Source: Colius striatus
Lineage: Eukaryota; Chordata; Aves; Coliiformes; Coliidae
DNA length: 64,000 nucleotides
NCBI RefSeq assembly: GCF_028858725.1
Contig: NC_084790.1
Location: 5,524,001 to 5,588,000 of the forward strand
Direction: 5' to 3'
Position 1 is the first letter of the stretch, and each line of letters starts with the position of its first letter. A program made the position numbers and the translations under genes. Of this stretch, positions 45,873 through 53,500 are shown in pieces. Under the pieces are notes generated by a model. That model saw only the letters and a program-made list of their open reading frames with translations. It had not been told where the DNA came from and made no database searches.

Positions 45873-46452
45873 CTGCAAAAACCCACGAGCTTGTTCAAAC
45901 CACGTTAAGCAAGAAGCCCAGGGGTTCCTGGGTGCACGTGCCTACGGAGCCAAGGATTAAGCCTCCCCCCTCCAAAAAAAATCCCTCTACCCTGCAGTGA
46001 TCCTGCGTGGCCTCCAGGGACCCCTCTCCCCGCCACAGCCACCGCAGCCCCACGGGCCTCCTCTACCCACATACTCCCTGGCTCAGAGCCTGAGGCCTCG
46101 CAGTCCCCAACGCGTCTGCGCTCCCCGACCCAGGCCCGTCCCGGCCCCGCATCACGGCTACCCGCGGTCCCTCTCAGCACCCCGGATCCTCCCGCCGGGC
46201 CTCCCTCCCCCCAGCTCTCTCACAGGCCTCGCGCCCCCAGCACAGGCGTCCCATGAGCTGCGGCCCCGCTCCCGCCCGCAGACGGTAGCTCGGCCTCAGC
46301 CTCGGCGTCGTCCCCGACCCCGACCCCAGTCCCAGCCCCGGCCCCGGCCCCCGCCCCGGCCCCGGGAACTCCCGGGACGTACCGCACGCTGCCCGCCACT
46401 TCCCTCCCCCTGCCCCTGACCTCCACATGAATCCGCGGCCGCCCGTCCCAGT

Positions 46453-46462
46453 GCGCCTGCGC
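46453..46462. promoter_or_regulatory. NRF1-like site in PHB1 promoter
   Basis: GCGCCTGCGC, one mismatch from the NRF1 palindrome. NRF1 controls many nuclear genes for mitochondrial proteins, which suits prohibitin. Confidence 0.5.
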
Positions 46463-46507
46463 GCCGCCTCAAGAGGCCCGCTCCTTATTGGCTCGTGCGT
46501 CACCGCA

Positions 46508-46526
46508 GCATTCTGGGAAGTGTAGT
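46508..46526 (-). promoter_or_regulatory. ZNF143/Staf-type site, proximal
   Basis: The minus strand reads ACTACACTTCCCAGAA and then TGC, one base off the ACTACAATTCCCAGAATGC-type vertebrate promoter element bound by ZNF143. It sits where the PHB1 transcription start is expected. Confidence 0.75.
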
Positions 46527-46636
46527 TCTAAGTAACCCTGCTCTTTACCGGGCGACATACAACTCCCGGCGAGCTCCGCGGCGGCCTGCTCGCTGAGTAA
46601 GGCCGCTTCCCATTGGCTGCGGCTGTTTTCTGGGCC

Positions 46637-46652
46637 TCATGGGAATTGTAGT
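46637..46652 (-). promoter_or_regulatory. ZNF143/Staf-type site, distal
   Basis: The minus strand reads ACTACAATTCCCATGA, matching the core ACTACAATTCCCA. It has the same orientation as the proximal copy, about 126 bp away. Confidence 0.75.
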
Positions 46653-46934
46653 CCTGGCGGGGGGGGGGGACCCACATGGGGCTGCTCCGGGCCGAGGCCG
46701 GGGCAGGGACCAGGGCAGGGGCCGAGGTGTTGTCCGAAAAGCGGGTCAGTCGCCCCGCTGTGTGTACAATAAGCCAATCTACACAAAGAGCCTAAATATT
46801 GATTTGTTTCATGTCTGCACAGAGACAGGTTCTGGGGATAATGCCACAAAGGCAGCAGCTCTGCCAAGAGGAACCACATGAAGTTCAACAATGGCAAGTG
46901 CAGAGTCCTGTACCTGCAGAGGAACAGCTCCATG

Positions 46935-47436
46935 TGAAAGCTTCCCTTATTCGGAACTTTCTCTCTGAATACCGGACGGCGATCACCTCAAGGAAGACGA
47001 GAGACCAGCTTGCTGCAAAAACACGAGGTGGCTTTATTTCGGAGCTCCGGGCCGTCTCATACCTCACGCAGGAGATAGAGGAGGCGACCACGAGGCCCGG
47101 CGGGGAGGGTTTATATAGAGAGGGGAGGAGGCGGAAAATTCCAGCACATCTGCACATCAATAGTGTGGGGAAGGAGAGTGGAAAATCCCAGCACACCTGC
47201 GCAGTTCCATTCGATACAAACCCCAACATGTCCAGACATGCCCAAACGAGCCAAAACCCAAACAAGCCCCAACCATACCGAAACAAACCCCAACATATCC
47301 ATACATGCCCAAACGAGCCAAAACCCAAACAAGCCCCAACTCAGGTCACCCTGATAGCGTGGGGGGGGGTAATGTCCCCAGTTTTACCCTGCAGTTTCCG
47401 ACACCATTCCAGTTCAATCTTTTTTTCTTTCTTTCA
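46935..47436 (-). repeat. 3' LTR of the provirus
   Basis: 502 bp, TG...CA on both strands. On the minus strand it has a TATA box (TATATAAA, 47110-47117) and a poly(A) signal (AATAAA, 47033-47038), giving U3-R-U5 order leftward. U3 carries a direct repeat of 67 bp. It is the LTR nearest to the PHB1 promoter and points toward it. Confidence 0.95.
47217..47340 (-). repeat. 67-bp direct repeat in LTR U3
   Basis: Two near-identical units 67 bp apart, each with CCCAAACGAGCC and CAAGCCCCAAC. Tandem U3 repeats are the usual form of gammaretroviral enhancers. The same pair is in the other LTR at 51819-51942. Confidence 0.85.
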
Positions 47437-47452
47437 TTCCCCACTCCTTTTT
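47437..47452 (-). promoter_or_regulatory. Polypurine tract
   Basis: A purine-only stretch on the minus strand (AAAAAGGAGTGGGGAA) directly before the 3' LTR. It is the plus-strand primer site in reverse transcription and confirms the element's orientation. Confidence 0.92.
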
Positions 47453-47652
47453 GTTAATAATTCTAATCTTAGAATTCATGTTCACGCTCCAGGGTACTTG
47501 AGTTGGGCTTATTACCAATCCTATCATCTAACAAAAACAACTAATCTACTAATTATTGTAACAAAACAAGGCTGGAGACCAGGTTGATCAGTGCGAGCCA
47601 TCCACGCAGACCCCAGTCTCTTGTCAAGCCTTTTCTGACAGAAGTTTTCAGG

Positions 47653-47790
47653 CTACTTCAGCTCTCTTCTTATGTAACCTTCTCCCATAAGTCGGCTGAT
47701 GCTGTGCTTTTCTCTGGCAATGATTCCTAAAATACACTTGTAGACAACATAAATCATAGCTACTAATACAACAAACATAACAATATCATC
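47653..47790 (-). pseudogene. Probable env remnant (end of TM subunit)
   Basis: A 41-codon frame (47778-47653) starts with a hydrophobic stretch rich in Val, Ile and Leu, and then has a charged tail ending in a stop. Place, length and composition fit the membrane span and cytoplasmic tail of a retroviral envelope. All surface-subunit sequence is gone, joined directly to the integrase piece by deletion. Confidence 0.45.
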
Positions 47791-48140
47791 ATCAGGACGT
47801 GCCCAGCTCCCCAAAGTCTCATTAATGGGCGGGGCGCCCCATACATAATCTCAAAGGGGGTCAACCCCGTGGGTCCTGGGGTATTTCGCGCGCAGAAAAG
47901 AGCAAGGGAGAGAAGGGCTGTCCAATCACCCCCGCCGGTCTCTGTAACCAACTTAGTTAAAGTCTCCTTTATAGTTCTATTCATCCTTTCTACCTGTCCT
48001 GAACTTTGGGGCCGGTAAGCACAATGAAGCCTCCAATCAATCCCCAATTGTTTGGCCAGCCCCTGACTTACCTGGGCGACAAAGGCAGGTCCATTGTCTG
48101 ACCCAATTACCTTGGAGACTCCGCATTTTCTCAGGTCCCA
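47763..48140 (-). pseudogene. pol remnant: integrase core piece
   Basis: The frame holds an SDNGP motif (Asp codon 48096-48098) and the [11 protein letters not shown] motif with the catalytic Glu at 47988-47990, so two of the three acidic residues of the integrase core are present. The first Asp, the zinc-binding N-terminus and most of the C-terminal domain are absent. The tail runs into unrelated frame and stops at 47763. Confidence 0.85.
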
Positions 48141-48244
48141 AGTGCGTCAACTGGAGGCCACACTCTCTTCTTCAGACAGGATGACCTTTTCTCTAGTTTC
48201 TGAGCTTCCCACCGAGGTGAGTTCTTTGATTTTGGTCAGTACGA

Positions 48245-48650
48245 TCATGGGTCCTTGGGCCGCCTCCTTGGCATGTTTATCGGCCATTTGGTCAATTCAG
48301 CCTTCTGTGCTGAGGTCCCTTCAGGCAAGGCGCTGGCCCATACGACCCTCTTCCCATCTACCACTGCTGCTCCGGTCCTTCGCTTACCTTCCACGAGGTA
48401 GCTACTCCCGTCTGTGAACCACGACTGCACCCCTGGCAAGGGTTGGTCCGGGAGATCTGCCCAAATACCAGTCTCTTCCGCCAATATTTTCTCACAGCTG
48501 TGGACAGGAAGATTCCCTACCTCAGGCAGCAGGGCGGCCGGATTCAGGACAGCCGGTGGTGCGAGAACGATACGATCTGTTAACAGCAGGCTTTGATAAT
48601 GGGTAAATAGGCCACTGGGCGTTTCCATGGACCAAAGGCCTGAGTCAGAA
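48245..48650 (-). pseudogene. pol remnant: end of reverse transcriptase and RNase H piece
   Basis: A short RT-end segment, then an RNase H-like frame from 48628. Visible in it are a DGSS motif (D73) and an E in AQKAE (E111), two of the acidic residues that bind metal. After about 48292 the sequence jumps, and the remaining active-site region is missing. Internal deletions and a frame change make it nonfunctional. Confidence 0.8.
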
Positions 48651-48804
48651 CCCCTCGGGCAATCCCATTTATTTTTTTGTCCGCTGGCCCCAATTACCAG
48701 AGTACAGAATATTCAGCTCCTGTATCGATCAAGAAGTTAACAGGAGTTCCCCCCACACTTAGGGTTACCCTAGGCTTGGGGAGGGGGGCCGAGCCCCGTC
48801 TCCC
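48650..48804 (-). pseudogene. pro (retroviral protease), N-terminal piece
   Basis: Open in the gag frame straight after the amber stop, so the read-through arrangement is kept. The aspartic protease active-site motif DTGA is at 48715-48726. A stop codon follows at 48694-48696, and beyond about 48650 the sequence changes to late reverse transcriptase, so the protease end and most of reverse transcriptase are deleted. Confidence 0.8.
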
Positions 48805-50390
48805 CTAATTTTCGTCTTCCAAGATCATGACTTTCAACCCTTTCTTCTTAGGGCATTCTCGGGCCCAATGTCCCTTCTCCTTGCAAAAAGCACATTGATC
48901 ATTTTCCAAGGGCGCCCATCCTCTTCCGGGTCTCCTTGGCCCTTGCCTTTGACTGTCGCCCAGGTTCCCTCCCTGTCTGGATCTCTCTGCTCCTTGTCGC
49001 TTTCCCTCTTGTATTACTGTACTTAAAATCCTAGTTAAATTCCTATCCTGACACTTCTGTCTTCGTCTTTCTGCTTCCTCCCTTTCCTTTTTTTCTCTTT
49101 CTTGTTTCTCCTCCTCTGTTTCTCTCTTATGATATACTTTCTCAGCCTCTTTTACCACATCCCGAAGAGTATAGTCCTGTAACCCTTCTATATGCTGCAA
49201 TTTTCTTTTTATGTCTGGGGCAGACTGCCCAATAAATGACATAATAACAGACGCCCTCTGCCCTTCTGATGTCGGATCAAAAGGAGTGTATATCCGATAG
49301 GCTTCCATAAGCCTCTCAAGGAACACAGAGGGAGGTTCGTTAGAACCTTGCATAATTTCCCTTACCTTAGCCAAATTAGTAGGTTTCCTTGCAGCCCCCC
49401 TAAGTCCTGCCACCAGAGCCCGGCGATAGATGGACAGCCGTTCCCTACCTGCTGCTGTATTATAGTCCCACTGCGGCCGTGTCAAAGGAAAAGCCTCATC
49501 GACTTCTGCCGCCGTCAGCGTTGGTTGCCCGGCAGGATCACGAACAGCTTTTCGCGCCTCCGAGACAATTCTTTCTCTCTCTTCGGTGGTCAAGAGGGTG
49601 TTTAGTAATTGCTGACAGTCGTCCCAAGTCGGTTGATGGGAGTACATCAGAGACTCGACTAAACCTGTAAGAGCAGCAGGATTCTCCGAAAAAGGAGGGT
49701 GATTAGTTTTCCAATTATATAGATCAGATGAAGAAAAAGGCCAATATTGCAACACCTGCAACTCATTTTGGTCTGCCGGGGGTGGCCCACCCACTCGAAG
49801 AGGCAAAGTGACGGCCGAATCAGGCCCATCCGCCCACGCCCGTCTCCTGCTGCGGGTGCCGGCGGGCGGTCCCCCGGCAGGCACTTGAGGAGGGGGGGGT
49901 TGATAAAGAGGGGGCTGAATTGGTTCCGGCGGTGGCGCCGTGGGCCATTCAGGAGGCCCTTCTATTTCAGGGTAAATTTTGGACGGTTCTTTTTTACTTT
50001 TCTCACTTTTCTCCTCATTATCTCGGTCAGCCCCTTCCCCAGTATTTAATGTCAAAGCACTAACTTCTGCGGGTAAATCCATTAATCCCCACGGGGGGAG
50101 AAAAGGTCTAACCCAGTTAGGGGGGTAGAGAACCAAGTCTTCCCATAATGAGATGTAAGGTACCTGGTCCGGGTGCCCTCCCTTGATAATAGCCTGGACT
50201 GCTCGAATGGTTGTGATATCAAAAGTACCAGTCCGAGGCCAGCCCACTTTAAGGGTGGGCCATTCGCTTTCACAATAGACATGCCATTTTCCCTTTTTTT
50301 TACAATTAACGATAAATTCCGTCCTCTAGCCGTAACGTCCGCCCAATGATCCAGAATCAAAGACAAAGGAGTAGATTCAGCTTGACCCAT
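48805..50390 (-). pseudogene. gag: gag (matrix-p12-capsid-nucleocapsid), one frame break
   Basis: Starts at 50390 with an MGQ end fit for myristoylation. The matrix frame is lost at an eight-base A run (50294-50301 on the plus strand as T8) and resumes in another frame, open from about 50290 through to 48805. In that second frame, counted from 50247: a PPLY late-domain motif at residues 112-115, a basic cleavage-like segment at 133-136, the capsid from about 147, the major homology region at about 298-325, a charged coiled region at 376-400, and one CCHC knuckle (C452, C455, H460, C465). It ends in an amber TAG, the usual gammaretroviral read-through stop. Total length is near that of a full Gag. 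The break is a single-base length change in a homopolymer, so a sequencing error is possible. Confidence 0.93.
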
Positions 50391-50534
50391 TTTACTCCAA
50401 TAAAAACCGAGACTTCCTAGTACGAAAACAAAGAAAAACACTAACACCGAGCCTGTTTCCAACCAACTCTGTTTGCACTCAGACAGCAAAGACTGAAGCA
50501 TTACTTCAGATGGCCTGAGGCCTCTCCTTCCCAT
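50391..50534 (-). other. In-frame N-terminal extension of Gag with hydrophobic segment
   Basis: An ATG at 50534 opens a frame that runs without stop into the Gag start at 50390, adding 48 residues. Residues 29-46 are a strongly hydrophobic stretch of Val, Phe, Leu and Gly, fit for a membrane anchor. Some gammaretroviruses make a glycosylated Gag from an upstream start with such a leader. This is therefore a candidate relic of that product, by position and composition only. The frame breaks soon after, at 50294-50301, as for Gag. Confidence 0.5.
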
Positions 50535-50795
50535 TCAACAAAGACCACAATCGCCTGTTAAATACCGATACCGACACCTCATTAACAGAAACAAGACCAC
50601 AGAAACAAGACCAGCGGTTCACTGAATTCCGGGCAGTCAGACCCTCCTGACTCCCTTCCACCCTTGAGGCGTCCCTCAGGGCCGCAGCCTGCGGTTCTGG
50701 ACACGTCTATCCCCGCAGTCACTGAGTCCTCACGGTCCTCAGTGACAGCTGCACCAAAATACCAACGGGATCCCAAATCGCCAACACGCCAAGTG

Positions 50796-51068
50796 AACCA
50801 AAAGTGGGACTTTAACCCACGAGTGGGACTTAAACCCACAACCAGGGGTGGGACTCGAACCCACAATCCCTGTCCTCAGACCAGTAAACCAAAAGTGGGA
50901 CTTTAACCCACGAGTGGGACTTAAACCCACAACCAGGGGTGGGACTCGAACCCACGATCCCTGTCCTCAGACCAGTGAACCAAAAGTGGGACTTTAACCC
51001 ACGAGTGGGACTTAAACCCACAACCAGGGGTGGGACTCGAACCCACGATCCCTGTCCTCAGACCAGTG
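50796..51068 (-). repeat. Three 91-bp tandem units with tRNA T-arm-like hairpins
   Basis: Three units, spaced exactly 91 bp, in the leader between primer site and gag. Each holds three 17-nt hairpins with stem GTGGG/CCCAC and a 7-nt loop. On the minus strand one loop is TTCGAGT, which fits the tRNA T-loop; these copies are at 50848-50864, 50939-50955 and 51030-51046 and include GGTTCGAGTCC, an exact RNA polymerase III B box. The other two loops per unit (TTTAAGT and TTAAAGT; for example 50823-50839 and 50804-50820) are altered forms that lose the invariant C and G. The text around the intact hairpin (TCTGAGG... GATCGTGGGTTCGAG) resembles a tRNA 3' half. No full cloverleaf or A box was found. 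Confidence 0.92.
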
Positions 51069-51516
51069 TCGGGTATTTTGCTTCCTTCAGACAGATCTTA
51101 TTCTAACAGGCTAGATTACTTCGTGGTTTTTTTGTTGGTTTTTTTGCAACTATTCTCACGCGGCTCGGAACGATGACAAAAACGAATAAGTCCTGCAATC
51201 CAAACTCCCAGTCGTATACAATATAAACAACACTCACTAAAACATTTAAAGAGACACAGACCAGCCTTCCAAAATATACACGAAACAGACCCCCAAGATA
51301 TAGCTCAGTAAGACACCCACAGTACAAACCAGATTCCCAAGAAAAATGCACAAGAACATTCGTAGTGTATCCCTAAAACAGCATAAGATTTTATAGCAGC
51401 ACAGAAATTCTTTTTCAATCACTCATGTGGCGCCACACACTCACAAACACTCACAAGCACATTCACACAAAAAGCTCACCTCCAAGGGGTCATCGTTTCC
51501 TGAGGTGTTCGTCGAT

Positions 51517-51534
51517 ATCCCGGACGAGCCCCCA
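51517..51534 (-). promoter_or_regulatory. Primer binding site, tRNA-Pro type
   Basis: Eighteen bases, starting TGGGGGCTCG on the minus strand, two bases after the 5' LTR. They match the proline-tRNA primer site known from murine-type gammaretroviruses. Confidence 0.93.
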
Positions 51535-51536
51535 AA

Positions 51537-52038
51537 TGAAAGCTTCCCTTATTCGGAACTTTCTCTCTGAATACCGGACGGCGATCACCTCAAGGAAGAC
51601 GAGAGACCAGCTTGCTGCAAAAACACGAGGTGGCTTTATTTCGGAGCTCCGGGCCGTCTCATACCTCACGCAGGAGATAGAGGAGGCGACCACGAGGCCC
51701 GGCGGGGAGGGTTTATATAGAGAGGGGAGGAGGCGGAAAATTCCAGCACATCTGCACATCAATAGTGTGGGGAAGGAGAGTGGAAAATCCCAGCACACCT
51801 GCGCAGTTCCATTCGATACAAACCCCAACATGTCCAGACATGCCCAAACGAGCCAAAACCCAAACAAGCCCCAACCATACCGAAACAAACCCCAACATAT
51901 CCATACATGCCCAAACGAGCCAAAACCCAAACAAGCCCCAACTCAGGTCACCCTGATAGCGTGGGGGGGGGTAATGTCCCCAGTTTTACCCTGCAGTTTC
52001 CGACACCATTCCAGTTCAATCTTTTTTTCTTTCTTTCA
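51537..52038 (-). repeat. 5' LTR of the provirus
   Basis: 502 bp, base-for-base the same as the 3' LTR in my reading, offset by 4602 bp. TATA box at 51712-51719 and poly(A) signal at 51635-51640 on the minus strand. Confidence 0.95.
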
Positions 52039-52752
52039 CATGCACCAGGACAGGCTGGAGGTTCAGCTGCTGGAGAGCAGCTCCATGGAGAGGAGCCTGG
52101 GAGTCCTGGTTGGTAATAAACTAACCATGAGCCAGCAACGTGCTCTCGTGGCCAAGAAGCCAACGGCATCCTGGGGGGCATTAGGAAGTGTGTGGGCAAC
52201 AGGTCAAGAGAGGTTCTCCTGCACCTCTATTTTGCCCTGGTGAGGCCTCATCTGGAGTCCTGTGTCCAGCTCTGGGCTCAAGACAGACAAGGTACTGCTG
52301 AAGAGAGTTCAGTACAGGGCTACGAAGATGAAGGGGCTGGAATGTCTCTCTGAGGAAGAAAGGCTGTGGGATCTGCAGCTGTTCAGCCTGGAGAAGAGAA
52401 AACTTAAGAGTGGGCCTCATTAGTACTTAACAAGATCTTACAAGTACTTAAAGGGTGGATGTCAGGAGGATGGAATGATGCTTTTTTTTATGGTGTTCAG
52501 TGAGTAATAGACATAAATTGAAGCACAAAACGTTGCACTTAAACACAAGGAAAAACTTCTTTGCTGTTCAGGTTGGAGAGCCCTGGCACAAGCTGCCCAG
52601 GGAGGGTGTGAAGTCTCCTTCTCTGGAGGCTCCTAAATCCACCTGGACAAGTTCCTGTGTGACCTGATGGAGGGGAACCTGCTTTCACAGGTAGCTGGGC
52701 TGGATGAACCCTCCAGAGCCCTTCCAACCACCACTTATAATTCTATGAATTC

Positions 52753-53105
52753 ATGCACTGTTACAATGACTGGTTAGTGATTAGCATGCAATTATAATAT
52801 GGCTTATGCAACCATTTTACTCTGAGCCATGCCCAGGGGAAGAGTCTCCACCGGGGCAGGGGTCTTTTTGACCTGTGAGTGTGATTTTTAGGACTATAAA
52901 AAGGTAGTTCAGTTAAGGATACTCAGCCCTTGCGTCTCTCTGCCAAGTTGGCCTGTTCTTTGGAAACTTGATTAGCGTGTTGTGCTGAATCCATCAGTTC
53001 CAGGACGTTCTTTGTGAGGGACATCATCTTGATTGGTACAACTTAGCTTTAGTTACCTAGTAAGGACTGCTTTGATCTGCATATCCTGATTTTCTTTCAT
53101 CAGGC
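52753..53105 (+). other. Unclassified repeat-like segment, possible solo LTR
   Basis: Directly after the CR1 end, a segment with an octamer-like ATGCAATTA region, GACTATAAAAAGG (a good TATA box at about 52893) and CCTTGCGTCTCTCTGCC 30-45 bp on, an arrangement seen in LTR promoters. No clear TG...CA ends, target duplication or poly(A) signal were found, so the call is weak. Confidence 0.25.
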
Positions 53106-53500
53106 AAATGTTGGAACCGCGGCAATGCCGAGGAGGGACCCGCGACACTGCCGCTGTCCGGGCAGACACCCGCCATGCGCTTCGTCCCCTTTGGCGTCAG
53201 AAAGCAGACAGCCCCCGGGGCAGCGCCCGTCCTCTGCGGACAAAGGTCCCTTGTCCCTCGCCGTGAGCCTCCCCCGGTCCCGAGAAGCCCGCGGGCAAGC
53301 AGGCTGGGGCCGCTAGAGGGAACCAGCGCTCTCCCGTCGGTCTTAGGAATCCCGGTTAAAAAGGGAAAAAAAGAGAGGGGAGATGAAAAAACAACCCCCT
53401 CTCGCCGGGGAAAGCCCAGCGGAGCCACCTTCCCCCGAAGCCCCGTACTGTCCCACCGTGGCAGCCTCTTCCGAGCCTCTTCCTTCAGAGGGACTTGACA
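53106..53500. other. CpG-rich block, no gene recognised
   Basis: GC- and CpG-rich stretch next to the repeat-like segment. Open frames on both strands have no recognisable domain. It could be an orphan CpG island or part of an old mobile element. Confidence 0.5.

Larger units (their letters stand above)
45990..46740 (-). promoter_or_regulatory. PHB1 CpG island and promoter
   Basis: CpG-rich sequence upstream of the PHB1 start codon. A minus-strand donor GCG|GTACGT ends at 46383, so a noncoding first exon probably lies at about 46383-46500 and splices to 45872. C-rich runs at about 46313-46374 could form G-quadruplex on the minus strand. Upstream lie an NRF1-like site (46453-46462), CCAAT boxes read on the minus strand (46487-46491, 46612-46616), a TGCGTCAC element (46497-46504) and two ZNF143-type sites. 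Confidence 0.8.
46935..52038 (-). mobile_element. Endogenous gammaretrovirus-like provirus
   Basis: Full LTR-to-LTR element of 5104 bp in minus orientation: 5' LTR 52038-51537, primer binding site, a leader of about 1 kb, gag, remnants of pol, an env tail, polypurine tract, 3' LTR 47436-46935. Flanked by a CATG duplication (46931-46934 and 52039-52042); 4 bp is the size made by gammaretroviral integrases. Gag with a single CCHC knuckle, an amber gag/pol stop and a proline-type primer site place it with gammaretroviruses. The LTRs look identical, so the insertion is recent, yet the internal region has large pol and env deletions. It was therefore probably copied in trans from an already deleted genome. 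Confidence 0.95.
46874..52752 (+). mobile_element. CR1 LINE split by the provirus
   Basis: Plus-strand CR1 in two parts, 46874-46934 and 52043-52752. The left part codes a KFNNGKCRVLYLQ-like stretch and the right part continues the same reverse transcriptase C-terminal region, then the 3' UTR, ending near AATTCTATGAATTC. The reading frame carries stops and shifts, so the copy is dead and older than the virus. Its 5' end is truncated near 46874. Confidence 0.9.

Noticed and set aside
47163-47354. 63-residue frame present twice (also at 51765-51956)
   Set aside because: A translation of the LTR 67-bp repeat; twin copies result from the two LTRs and not from a gene.
46799-47587. 262-residue plus-strand frame
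   Set aside because: Runs across the CR1 piece and through the LTR in antisense. The same LTR-derived frame recurs at 51425-52243, so it is a shadow of repeats.
50840-50930. Functional tRNA gene
   Set aside because: T-arm and B box are present, but no D-arm, A box or full acceptor stem pairing was found around them, and the unit repeats as an array.
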